Made by a program: the position numbers and the translations under genes. From positions 124,001 to 188,000 of the forward strand of contig NZ_JAMXXN010000003.1 of the NCBI RefSeq assembly GCF_024129435.1: 64,000 bases of DNA, in the 5' to 3' direction. Below the pieces are notes generated by a model that was not told where the DNA came from, did not search any database, and saw only the letters and a list, made by a program, of their open reading frames with translations. This document shows positions 38,747 to 46,954 of the stretch, piece by piece (within the stretch, counting starts at the first letter, position 1; every line of letters starts with the position of its first letter). Source of the stretch: Acinetobacter lwoffii (lineage in GTDB: Bacteria; Pseudomonadota; Gammaproteobacteria; Pseudomonadales; Moraxellaceae).

Positions 38747-39373
38747 ATGGCTCGTTATATTGGTCCAAAATGCAAACTCTCTCGTCGCGAAGGGACAGAC
38801 CTGCAACTTAAATCAGGCGTTAAACCGTTTGATGTTAAGACAAAAAAACATGCGAAAGTTCCTGGCCAACACGGCGGGGCTCGTGGTGGTAAACAATCTG
38901 AGTACTCACTACAATTACGTGAAAAACAAAAAGTACGTCGCATGTACGGTGTTTTAGAGCGTCAATTTAGTAACTACTATAAAGAAGCTGCTCGTGTTAA
39001 AGGCGCAACTGGTGAAAACCTGTTGAAGCTACTTGAAAGCCGTCTTGATAACGTTGTTTATCGTATGGGTTTCGGTTCTACTCGTGCAGAAGCTCGTCAG
39101 TTAGTATCTCACCGTAGCATCACTTTGAATGGCCGTCGTGTTAACATTGCGTCTATCCAAGTTAAAGCGGGTGATGTGATCGCAGTTCACGAAGGCGCTA
39201 AGCAACAATTACGTATCAAAAACGCAATTGAATTAGCTACTCAACGTGGCATGCCTTCTTGGATGGAAATTGACCATTCTAAATTAGAAGGTACGTTCAA
39301 AGCTGCACCGGATCGTTCTGATTTACCTGCTGAAATCAACGAAAGCTTGATTGTAGAATTGTATTCTAAATAA
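38747..39373 (+). CDS. rpsD: 30S ribosomal protein S4
   Basis: 16S rRNA-binding primary assembly protein and, in E. coli, repressor of the alpha operon. 208 residues; S4 domain with [20 protein letters not shown]. Confidence 0.97.
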   Translation: MARYIGPKCKLSRREGTDLQLKSGVKPFDVKTKKHAKVPGQHGGARGGKQSEYSLQLREKQKVRRMYGVLERQFSNYYKEAARVKGATGENLLKLLESRLDNVVYRMGFGSTRAEARQLVSHRSITLNGRRVNIASIQVKAGDVIAVHEGAKQQLRIKNAIELATQRGMPSWMEIDHSKLEGTFKAAPDRSDLPAEINESLIVELYSK

Positions 39374-39389
39374 TCCTTGAGGAAGCAAT

Positions 39390-40397
39390 ATGACGCGTAC
39401 TGCAAATGAGTTTCTAACTCCGCAAGCGATCAAGGTCGAAGCGGCAAGCGGGACCTCGGCAAAAGTTATTCTAGAACCATTAGAGCGTGGCTTTGGTCAT
39501 ACTCTTGGTAATGCTTTACGTCGCATCCTTCTTTCTTCTCTACCTGGCGCAGCTGTGGTAGAAGTTGAGATTGAAGGGGTCGAGCACGAGTACAGTACTT
39601 TGGAAGGCTTGCAGCAGGACATCGTCGAGCTCTTGCTGAACCTAAAAGGATTGTCGATTAAGCTGTTCGATCAAAATGAAGCTTATTTAACATTAGAGAA
39701 ACAAGGTGCAGGCGACGTAACTGCGGCTGACCTTCGTTTACCTCATAATGTTGAAGTGGTTAACCCTGAACATTTGATCGGTACTTTAAGTGCCTCAGGC
39801 TCATTGAAAATGCGTCTGAAAGTGGCTCAAGGTCGTGGCTACGAGACTTCTGATTCACGCTTCCCTGAAGGCGAAACTCGCCCAGTGGGTCGCTTGCAGT
39901 TAGATGCGTCTTACAGCCCAATCAAACGTGTTTCATACACCGTGGAAAACGCGCGTGTAGAACAACGTACTGACCTTGATAAACTGATCATTGATCTTGA
40001 AACTAACGGTACTGTAGATCCTGAAGAAGCGATCCGCAAAGCTGCAACTATTTTGCAGCAACAAATTGCGATCTTCGTTGACCTTCAGAAAGATCAAGCA
40101 CCTGTTGCTCAAGAGCCTCGTGAAGAAGTTGACCCAATCTTGCTTCGCCCAGTAGATGATCTAGAGCTAACTGTTCGTTCTGCTAACTGTTTGAAAGCAG
40201 AAAACATTTACTACATTGGTGATCTTGTACAGCGTACCGAAGTTGAGTTGCTTAAAACTCCTAACTTGGGTAAAAAATCGCTTACTGAGATCAAAGATGT
40301 TCTGGCTTCTAAAGGCTTACAACTCGGCATGCGTTTAGAGAACTGGCCACCGGCTAGTCTCCGTATGGACGATCGTTTCGCCTATCGTAGCCGTTAA
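39390..40397 (+). CDS. rpoA: DNA-directed RNA polymerase subunit alpha
   Basis: Alpha dimerises through its N-terminal domain to nucleate the polymerase and contacts UP elements and activators through its C-terminal domain. The 335-residue protein shows the dimer-core motif [20 protein letters not shown] and the alpha-CTD helix-hairpin-helix region [19 protein letters not shown]. It keeps the usual position between rpsD and rplQ. Confidence 0.98.
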   Translation: MTRTANEFLTPQAIKVEAASGTSAKVILEPLERGFGHTLGNALRRILLSSLPGAAVVEVEIEGVEHEYSTLEGLQQDIVELLLNLKGLSIKLFDQNEAYLTLEKQGAGDVTAADLRLPHNVEVVNPEHLIGTLSASGSLKMRLKVAQGRGYETSDSRFPEGETRPVGRLQLDASYSPIKRVSYTVENARVEQRTDLDKLIIDLETNGTVDPEEAIRKAATILQQQIAIFVDLQKDQAPVAQEPREEVDPILLRPVDDLELTVRSANCLKAENIYYIGDLVQRTEVELLKTPNLGKKSLTEIKDVLASKGLQLGMRLENWPPASLRMDDRFAYRSR

Positions 40398-40415
40398 TTA
40401 AGTAGGACTATCACC

Positions 40416-40781
40416 ATGCGTCATCGTAATAGTGGTGTGAAATTAGGCCGTACAAGCAGTCATCGTAAAGCGATGTTCCAAAACATGGCTAACTCTTTGT
40501 TCGAGCACGAGTTGATCAAAACAACTGTGCCTAAAGCAAAAGAGTTACGTCGTGTAGCTGAGCCTTTAATCACTTTAGCTAAAAACGATACAGTAGCAAA
40601 CCGTCGTTTGGCGTTTGCTCGTACTCGTTCAGCAGCAACTGTTGGTAAATTATTTACCATTCTTGGCCCTCGTTACAAAGAGCGTAACGGCGGTTATCTA
40701 CGTGTTCTTAAAGCGGGCTTCCGTGCAGGTGATGCTGCACCGATGGCTTACGTTGAGCTAGTAGATCGCGAAGTTAACTAA
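40416..40781 (+). CDS. rplQ: 50S ribosomal protein L17
   Basis: Last gene of the alpha operon. 121 residues; [21 protein letters not shown] is diagnostic. A terminator follows within 30 bases. Confidence 0.97.
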   Translation: MRHRNSGVKLGRTSSHRKAMFQNMANSLFEHELIKTTVPKAKELRRVAEPLITLAKNDTVANRRLAFARTRSAATVGKLFTILGPRYKERNGGYLRVLKAGFRAGDAAPMAYVELVDREVN

Positions 40782-40809
40782 TTTCGTGAAGAATAACGTA
40801 AGTTGTTCG

Positions 40810-40840
40810 AAAAGGTCGGTTGAATAAACCGGCCTTTTTT
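40810..40840 (+). terminator. Rho-independent terminator of the ribosomal cluster
   Basis: AAAAGGTCGGTT and AACCGGCCTTTTTT pair (one wobble) around a four to six base loop, with a T tract. Confidence 0.85.
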
Positions 40841-40998
40841 AATGCCTGTATATTTTAATTTAAAGTGATTGAGTTCAACATAACTGATCTGGCCTGAAAA
40901 GATAAAAAAATAGTGGCTTTTTAATGAACTTGACATTGTGTATTGTCAGTTTTGTGATTTAATAAAAACAGATAGCATCGCTTAGGTAAAAGAACAAC

Positions 40999-42489
40999 AT
41001 GGAAAAGCAGGTAGATATTTTAATTGTGGGTGCAGGGATCTCGGGGATTGGTCTAGCAGCACATCTTTCTAAACATTGTCCGCAACGCTCTTTTGAGATT
41101 ATTGAACGCCGCGAAAGTATTGGTGGAACTTGGGATCTGTTTAAATATCCGGGAATCCGTTCTGATTCGGATATGTCGACTTTTGGTTTTAATTTCAAAC
41201 CCTGGAAGAAAGAAAGCGTGCTTGCCGATGGCGCATCCATCAAAAATTATCTGGCTGAAGTGGTAGAAGAGTTTAAACTTCAGCCAAAAATCCATTTCCA
41301 GCATCGGGTTCTGAGTGCTAATTATGATTCTGCCACCTGCAAATGGTCAGTAGAGATTGTGGACGCACAGGGTAAGACGCAGATCTCGATCGCCAACTTT
41401 ATACTGGGTTGTACCGGTTATTATAATTATGATCAGGGTTTTCAGCCGGAGTTTCCAAATCAAACTGCATTCAAAGGTGAGTTTATTCATCCGCAACATT
41501 GGCCGGAAAATTTAAACTATAAAGGCAAAAAGGTGGTCATTATTGGTAGTGGTGCGACCGCGATTACCTTGGTTCCTGCGATGGTCAAAGGTGGAGCAGG
41601 TCATGTGACCATGTTGCAGCGTTCACCGACTTATATTGCCTCTGTGCCTTCGGTCGATTTTATTTATTCAAAAATGCGTAAATATCTGCCTGAGGAGGTC
41701 GCCTACAAGCTGACACGTGCGCGTAATATCGGCATGCAGCGCGGGATTTATGCTTTGGCACAGAAACAGCCAAAATTATTAAAATCACTTTTGCTTAAAT
41801 CGGTGCAATTCCAGCTGAAAGGTAAAGTGGACATGAAGCACTTTACCCCGAATTATGAACCTTGGGATCAGCGTCTCTGTGTGGTGCCGGATGGGGATCT
41901 GTTTGAAATTTTACGTGAAGGGCAGGCATCGGTTGCAACGGATCAGATAGAAACCTTGACCGAAACTGGAATTCAGCTGAAATCAGGTCAACATCTGGAT
42001 GCTGATATTATTGTTTCTGCAACGGGTCTGAATATTCAAATCTTCGGCGGGATTCAGGCGACGATGGATGGTCAGCCTATCGATACCTCACAGCATATGC
42101 TGTATAGAGGCATCATGGTCAGTGATATACCGAATATGGCGCTGATTATTGGCTATATCAATGCCTCCTGGACGCTTAAAGTCGACATTGCAGCTGAGTA
42201 TATTTGCCGTCTGCTGAACTATATGGATCAGCAAGGTTATGCGCAGGTGATTGCTCAGGGAGATCAGAGTGAATTGCTTCAGGATACCGTCATGGGTAGT
42301 CTTAGTTCGGGTTATATTGCCCGAGCTGCAGACGTGATGCCAAAGCAGGGTAAACATGCTCCATGGAAAGTCAGCAATAATTATCTGGCAGACCGCAAGG
42401 AACTCAAGCAGGCTTCGTTTGAAGATGGGGTGCTGAAATTTAGAAAAAACAGCAATGCTTTAAAGCATAAACCGCGTTTGGTCTCTTAA
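40999..42489 (+). CDS. almA: Flavin-binding monooxygenase AlmA (long-chain alkane oxidation)
   Basis: AlmA-type proteins oxidise n-alkanes longer than about C20-C30 in Acinetobacter and allow growth on them. The 496-residue protein has an FAD Rossmann loop GAGISGIG (11-18), a second NADPH loop GSGATA (near 178), and the Baeyer-Villiger-type fingerprint FKGEFIHPQHW (F-x-G-x3-H-x3-W). The start MEKQVDILIVGAGISGIGLA and the closing region YIARAADVMPKQG match AlmA proteins I know. It is transcribed toward an acyl-CoA dehydrogenase on the other strand. A related ketone monooxygenase is the alternative; substrate range is inferred. Confidence 0.78.
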   Translation: MEKQVDILIVGAGISGIGLAAHLSKHCPQRSFEIIERRESIGGTWDLFKYPGIRSDSDMSTFGFNFKPWKKESVLADGASIKNYLAEVVEEFKLQPKIHFQHRVLSANYDSATCKWSVEIVDAQGKTQISIANFILGCTGYYNYDQGFQPEFPNQTAFKGEFIHPQHWPENLNYKGKKVVIIGSGATAITLVPAMVKGGAGHVTMLQRSPTYIASVPSVDFIYSKMRKYLPEEVAYKLTRARNIGMQRGIYALAQKQPKLLKSLLLKSVQFQLKGKVDMKHFTPNYEPWDQRLCVVPDGDLFEILREGQASVATDQIETLTETGIQLKSGQHLDADIIVSATGLNIQIFGGIQATMDGQPIDTSQHMLYRGIMVSDIPNMALIIGYINASWTLKVDIAAEYICRLLNYMDQQGYAQVIAQGDQSELLQDTVMGSLSSGYIARAADVMPKQGKHAPWKVSNNYLADRKELKQASFEDGVLKFRKNSNALKHKPRLVS

Positions 42490-42508
42490 ATTTATATTTT
42501 TGCATACA

Positions 42509-42538
42509 GAAAAAGGAGTCCTGAGAGACTCCTTTTTT
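42509..42538. terminator. Terminator between almA and the acyl-CoA dehydrogenase gene
   Basis: AAAAAGGAGTC and GACTCCTTTTTT pair around CTGAGA-like loop bases. It can serve almA, and possibly the convergent gene. Confidence 0.8.
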
Positions 42539-42549
42539 ATGCATCCATT

Positions 42550-43722
42550 TTAAATTGAACGGGCGATGAGTTCTTTCATAATTTCATTGGTACCCGCATA
42601 AATCCGGTTGGCACGGTTGTCGATATAAGCCCGGGCAATTGGATATTCCAGCATATAACCATAACCACCATGCAGTTGCAGACATTCATCTACGACTTTG
42701 CTGTACATTTCTGAAATCTTGTATTTGGCCGCAGCAGCGGCATCTACGCCTAATTCGTGCTTGAGTTGCAGCTGCATACAGCGATCCAGATAAGCGCGGC
42801 ACACATCGATCTCGGTACGTAGTTCTGCCAGTTTAAAGCGGGTATTTTGAAAATGGCTGATGCTCTTGCCAAAAGCCTGACGTTCCTTGGTATATTTTAC
42901 TGTGTGGGCAAAAGCGGCTTCAGCACCTGCCTGACAGATAATCGCTACAATCAGGCGTTCCCAAGCTAGTTCTTTCATTAGCATCATGAAACCCATGCCT
43001 TCCGGACCGAGCAGGTTTTCTTTCGGAACCCGAACATTGTCAAAGAACAGTTCACAGGTATCTTGACCTTTCATGCCAATTTTATTCAGCGGCTTGCCTT
43101 TACTAAATCCAGCTTGGTCGGCTTCGACTATAATCAATGACAGATTGGCCGAACCTTTGTCATTATTGCCCGTTTTACATACCACAATCGTCATATCGCA
43201 AAGATAGCCATTGGTAATAAAAATCTTGGAACCATTAATCACATAGTCGTCGCCATCCAATACAGCAGATGTCCGCACTGCTTGCAGGTCAGAGCCAGTT
43301 CCCGGTTCGGTCATGGCGATTGCGGTGACGACCTCTCCAGACGCCATTTTCGGCAGCCATTGCTGTTTTTGAGCTTCACTGCCAAAGTTCAGCAGATAAT
43401 TGGCGACGATATCCGAATGTAGCGAAAACCCAGTCGCTGAATCTCCGGCATAGGCCTGTTCCTCAATCAAAATCATGCTATACAACCGGTCTACGCCAGA
43501 TCCGCCATATTCCTCAGGCATGGTAGCGCAGAGCAATCCAAGCTCACCGGCTTTATTCCATAGCTCTCGATCTACATGCTGCTGGCTTTCATAACGCTCG
43601 GTATGTGGAATGACTTCTTTCTCATAAAATTTACGTACCGTCTCGCGAAAAGCCTCATGTTCGGCAGTAAAGAGTTGGCGCGGCAGCATCGGAGCGAGTG
43701 GGCGAATGGCTGCAGATTGCAT
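42550..43722 (-). CDS. Acyl-CoA dehydrogenase, long-chain/isovaleryl type
   Basis: This FAD enzyme introduces the trans-2 double bond of acyl-CoA in beta-oxidation. The 390-residue protein keeps the flavin-site motifs AMTEPGTGSD and FITNG. The catalytic glutamate of short- and medium-chain enzymes would be in IYxGTNEI, but here that site is Ala (IYAGTNEIM). The glutamate in LHGGYGYMLEYPIAR is present instead, the arrangement of long-chain and isovaleryl-CoA dehydrogenases. Its neighbourhood with almA suggests fatty-acid use after alkane oxidation. Exact chain length is inferred. Confidence 0.88.
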   Translation of the reverse strand: MQSAAIRPLAPMLPRQLFTAEHEAFRETVRKFYEKEVIPHTERYESQQHVDRELWNKAGELGLLCATMPEEYGGSGVDRLYSMILIEEQAYAGDSATGFSLHSDIVANYLLNFGSEAQKQQWLPKMASGEVVTAIAMTEPGTGSDLQAVRTSAVLDGDDYVINGSKIFITNGYLCDMTIVVCKTGNNDKGSANLSLIIVEADQAGFSKGKPLNKIGMKGQDTCELFFDNVRVPKENLLGPEGMGFMMLMKELAWERLIVAIICQAGAEAAFAHTVKYTKERQAFGKSISHFQNTRFKLAELRTEIDVCRAYLDRCMQLQLKHELGVDAAAAAKYKISEMYSKVVDECLQLHGGYGYMLEYPIARAYIDNRANRIYAGTNEIMKELIARSI

Positions 43723-43905
43723 CTTGTTATTCCTTATTTTGATCTGTTTGGTTTAACTTAGGCCATGCCAAGATCAGCAGCAATGAGCGGAATGTTCAAA
43801 TGACTTAAATCTGCTGATGCTTTTGGTCATTTCTATGAAATCCCTCGAAATTCAGCCAGCGCTTCAGGTAAACTATTCGGGTTTATAACGAGTGGGGGAA
43901 ATTCG

Positions 43906-44163
43906 ATGACTGATGACATTAGCTTAGAAGAGCGCAAAGTGATTTATCGTGCGCGTCGTGGTCTAAAAGAACTGGATGTATATTTTGATCCCTACGTAAA
44001 AAACCATTACCTGAATGCCGAGCCTTTCGAAAAACAGATGTTTGCAGAGCTGGTTGAGCAGGAAGACCCGGATTTGCTGGACTGGTTTATGGAAGTGTCT
44101 GAGCCGCCGCGTCCTGAACTAAAAGATTTTATCAAGAAGCTTAAATTTTACGTTCATGGATAA
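43906..44163 (+). CDS. sdhE: FAD assembly factor SdhE
   Basis: SdhE promotes covalent attachment of FAD to succinate dehydrogenase and related flavoproteins. The 85-residue protein shows the family core RARRGLKELDVYFDPYV with the conserved RGxxE, and the closing acidic-aromatic segment FEKQMFAELVEQEDPDLLDWF. It overlaps ygfX by eight bases, as in the E. coli sdhE-ygfX pair. Preceded by GTGGGGGAA at 43892-43900, a ribosome-binding candidate. Confidence 0.9.
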   Translation: MTDDISLEERKVIYRARRGLKELDVYFDPYVKNHYLNAEPFEKQMFAELVEQEDPDLLDWFMEVSEPPRPELKDFIKKLKFYVHG

Positions 44164-44542
44164 TCGTTGCTTCAAGCTGAAACGCAGTCTGTGTGCATTG
44201 GCGTTTCAGTTTTTTATTTTTGCACTGCTGATGTATCTATTGTATCAGTTATTACCGATTGCACTTTGGGCAGTGTGTGCTGTCATAGGCTTGGTGATTT
44301 ATCAGCTGTTTTACCGCAAGACGCCACAGATTGAGCAGTTTGAATATCTGGATGGACGTGAATGGTCATTGACCGCCAAAGCACGACCGACCCGTCGGGT
44401 ATGTATTAGTCACGTAATTGATCATCAGGCGTATATTGTGGTGTATTTCCAGCATGCCAAGGCGCGACCTTTATTGATCTGGTGTGATCAATTGCCCTTC
44501 AAACAATGGAAATCCTTAAAATTATTGACTAAATTAATTTAG
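44156..44542 (+). CDS. ygfX: YgfX-like membrane protein
   Basis: A 128-residue protein with two membrane helices near residues 12-50 and a soluble C-terminal half ending in RPLLIWCDQLPFKQWKSLKLL, the pattern of the YgfX family. YgfX (CptA) is a small inner-membrane protein encoded with SdhE and was reported to affect cell shape or to act with SdhE; the function is not settled. The overlap with sdhE supports the call. Sequence similarity outside the pattern is weak. Confidence 0.7.
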   Translation: MDNRCFKLKRSLCALAFQFFIFALLMYLLYQLLPIALWAVCAVIGLVIYQLFYRKTPQIEQFEYLDGREWSLTAKARPTRRVCISHVIDHQAYIVVYFQHAKARPLLIWCDQLPFKQWKSLKLLTKLI

Positions 44543-44618
44543 TTGTAAAACAAACGCATTTTAATGATTTAATTAAAATGCTCATAAAACAAATATTTAG
44601 ACCAAATTCCTATTTTTA

Positions 44619-44670
44619 TTGTCAGACAGAAATCAAGGTTAATCCATGACTTAGAGGAGTTGTCTGACAA
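44619..44670. promoter_or_regulatory. Inverted repeat upstream of the small membrane peptide gene
   Basis: TTGTCAGACA (44619-44628) and TGTCTGACAA (44661-44670) are exact inverted copies, extended by one A-T pair outward, with 32 bases between. The right arm covers the proposed -35 box of the small gene. Confidence 0.5.
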
Positions 44671-44692
44671 TTTATTCCCTATGTTTTATTTT
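44664..44692 (+). promoter_or_regulatory. Putative promoter of the small membrane peptide gene
   Basis: CTGACA (44664-44669) and TATTTT (44687-44692) are 17 bases apart. The transcript would start about 38 bases before the ATG at 44738. Confidence 0.4.
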
Positions 44693-44737
44693 TAGCCTGT
44701 ACATTTAACTCACCAACAGCAACTACGGGAGACCTTA

Positions 44738-44836
44738 ATGGAATTTCCAGTATGGATGTTTCTGATCGTAGCGATTGTTTTAACGCTGGTGATCGGACGA
44801 CTCGGGACAGTGTTGAAGGATAAATTTTCATCTTAA
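44738..44836 (+). CDS. 32-residue single-pass membrane peptide, unknown
   Basis: The frame codes MEFPVWMFLIVAIVLTLVIG as a membrane helix and then a short basic amphipathic tail (RLGTVLKDKFSS). The ATG follows GGGAGA by seven bases, a good ribosome binding site. It is bounded by a candidate promoter with inverted repeat upstream and a strong terminator downstream (44877-44915), so it looks like a stand-alone transcript. I do not recognise the family. Small single-pass proteins of this type often bind a larger membrane partner. Confidence 0.6.
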   Translation: MEFPVWMFLIVAIVLTLVIGRLGTVLKDKFSS

Positions 44837-44876
44837 TCAAGCAGGGTTTATTATTTTTCTGCTTGTACAGTTAATA

Positions 44877-44915
44877 AGTAGCATGTGCTGAACCGTCGCA
44901 ATGCTACTTTTTTTT
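44877..44915 (+). terminator. Rho-independent terminator after the small membrane peptide gene
   Basis: AGTAGCAT (44877-44884) and ATGCTACT (44901-44908) pair perfectly around a 16-base loop and run into an eight-T tract. An inner weak repeat CAAGCAG/CTGCTTG lies just upstream (44838-44865). Confidence 0.8.
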
Positions 44916-45076
44916 GCCCAAAATTTGGTATTCTTCTAAATACAGTCAATTGCAGCGCGGCTATTTAATGGCAAAGTGTCTCGTCTAAATTAGAGTAAAT
45001 ACTCTTTTATTCACAAAATGCTTCTGATATCTTTAGCAGAAAGATGGACATAATCACAATTATAGAGGACAGGAAA

Positions 45077-46117
45077 ATGTCAGACGTCCGTAAAATATGC
45101 CAAGGTATGGCGACCATTGCAATAACAACAACAGTTTTGACGGGGTGTTCTCAGGTCATTAAAACCGGTGCCAATGTTGCACTGGGTTTCACCGAAAACC
45201 ATATTGTACCGCCGATTTTAGCGATGGATGATGCTGAAATGGTGTGTAATTCAGGGAATTCTTTAACGCCGGCCATTATGGCGACCAAAGAAATGGGGGC
45301 GGATCCAACGCGGGTGGCCGTGCTGATGTATTCGGCTGCCGGTATTTGTGCTGAACAAAAAGCACTTGAAGCCGAGTTACGCTATTTACGTGCTTCAAAA
45401 ACCAATCAGGTGGCAGAAGCCCAAGATGCCCGAATTGAGCAGAAGCGCTGGGCGGCGCTGGCGGCACAGCGTCAATATACCGGTTATCAACTGTTCCAGA
45501 GTCGTTATGAAAAGAAATACCAAAAAGCCCTGGGTGAAGAATGCCCACGCATGAACAGTGATATCGAGCAAACGGTTTATCTGTTGGGTATGCTCAGTGG
45601 CTTGCAGGCCATGACTAATGATATTAACTCGGGTGGTGCAGTGCATGTACCGAAAGATATTGCTGCCGTGGTCGAGCGTGGCATGGTGTGTCTGGATAAC
45701 GCGAAATTCTGGGGTGCTCCCAATGCGACCCGTGCGGTGATCTGGACCTTATTGCCAGGTGCAGGGGAAGGCAAGCCTGACCCTTACCAAACATTAAAAC
45801 AATCTACACAAATTGGCGAGCAAAAAGGTGTACGTTTATCTCATGCCTTGTACGCTGTCGCAGCTCAGGCCAGTGGTGATGATGCCAAAGTTCGGGATGC
45901 CTTGAAAACCTTTGCTCAGGCACGTACCGAGGAAAAACCGGTGAATCCGCAATTCAAGCTGATCGATAGTATGGCTGCAATTATGGTCAGTGGTATATCG
46001 GATCGCTACTGGACAGAAAATACCGGTATACGCAGTGGCGATGATGGCATGCAACGTTTCTGGGATGAATCCGACAGTTCTTCCGAGCTCGATGATCTGT
46101 TCAGTGCGGATCTGTAA
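45077..46117 (+). CDS. Lipoprotein, possibly TRAP-associated TatT-type
   Basis: A predicted outer-membrane or periplasmic lipoprotein of 346 residues. The ATG at 45077, preceded by AGGACAGGAAA, gives a signal peptide that ends with the lipobox LTGC, so the cysteine near residue 24 is lipidated. The first in-frame ATG (45044) would add a poor N-terminus. The helical, charged middle and the position beside a TRAP-type permease suggest a TatT/TPR-like TRAP-associated protein. That link is inferred from position and shape, not from a motif. The C-terminus is acidic (DDLFSADL). Confidence 0.6.
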   Translation: MSDVRKICQGMATIAITTTVLTGCSQVIKTGANVALGFTENHIVPPILAMDDAEMVCNSGNSLTPAIMATKEMGADPTRVAVLMYSAAGICAEQKALEAELRYLRASKTNQVAEAQDARIEQKRWAALAAQRQYTGYQLFQSRYEKKYQKALGEECPRMNSDIEQTVYLLGMLSGLQAMTNDINSGGAVHVPKDIAAVVERGMVCLDNAKFWGAPNATRAVIWTLLPGAGEGKPDPYQTLKQSTQIGEQKGVRLSHALYAVAAQASGDDAKVRDALKTFAQARTEEKPVNPQFKLIDSMAAIMVSGISDRYWTENTGIRSGDDGMQRFWDESDSSSELDDLFSADL

Positions 46118-46184
46118 TGCAGATACTATGCATGAAGCTTCAGGCATGAAGTCAAATTAGATGGTCAGGGAGGGCAACAGGCCG

Positions 46185-46757
46185 ATGCTAGATCAACATT
46201 TTCGACGAAAAATTATTTTTCTAGCGGCTTTTGTCTCTCTCTCTGCATGTCTGCAAATTTTTCAGGATCATTTTATCTACTGGCAAGAGAGTCTGCTGGG
46301 TGAATTCTGGCGACTCTGGACAGCGCACTGGGTACATGTGAGCTGGATTCATTACTTTCTAAACATTCTCGCCTTTATCTGTTTACCTTTCATTTTTCCA
46401 CGCGCTACCGTCTGGCATTTCTGTGCCATTTTGCTGATCTTGCCACCGTTGATCAGTTTAAGCTTTTATTTTTTCTTACCCAATATTGAAGCCTATGCTG
46501 GCCTGTCGGGCGTGCTGCATGGTGCCTATGTCGCCGTAGCCTGTGTACATTTGCTGTATAAGCGGGAACGCGGCTTTGCGGCGCTGGTATTATTTTTGAT
46601 TTTTGTCAAACTGGTCTGGGAAAACACCATTGGCAATGTCGGAACGGCGCAGCTGATCGGCAGTCCGGTTTTGGTTGAGGCACATTTACTTGGGGTGATT
46701 TGGGGTGTGATTCTGGCGCTGATCTATATTGTGAGTAATTATTTTCGGGATAATTAA
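46185..46757 (+). CDS. Rhombosortase-like intramembrane serine protease
   Basis: A 190-residue membrane protein with about six helices. The catalytic serine motif GLSGVLHG and a later histidine in EAHLLGVIWG fit the rhombosortase branch of the rhomboid proteases. Rhombosortases cut GlyGly-CTERM tails from secreted proteins. Start choice: the in-frame ATG at 46161 is earlier, but 46185 (MLDQHFRRKI) better fits the helix layout and has AGG upstream. Its neighbours are a lipoprotein and a TRAP permease, neither of which has an evident GlyGly-CTERM tail. Confidence 0.72.
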   Translation: MLDQHFRRKIIFLAAFVSLSACLQIFQDHFIYWQESLLGEFWRLWTAHWVHVSWIHYFLNILAFICLPFIFPRATVWHFCAILLILPPLISLSFYFFLPNIEAYAGLSGVLHGAYVAVACVHLLYKRERGFAALVLFLIFVKLVWENTIGNVGTAQLIGSPVLVEAHLLGVIWGVILALIYIVSNYFRDN

Positions 46758-46954
46758 AGTGCAGGGATAAATAATTTACTTGGCAGAAAATACAAAAAGA
46801 AAATATAAATTGTCATTTTTATTGTGCCAATTTTCATGCAAAGTCAAAACATAGAATAAAGATCCTGACCTTTGAAAAGGAATTTTCGAGGCAAAAGGGA
46901 AGATCAGCGTCCTAGACCAAGCATCAGGCCGCTAAAATAAAAATAGGAATACAC

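Noticed and set aside
40879-40998. An imperfect repeat TGACA/TGTCA with a TTGACA upstream of almA as a regulated promoter
   Set aside because: TTGACA (40930-40935) has no convincing -10 at a proper distance, and the repeat is too short to call an operator.
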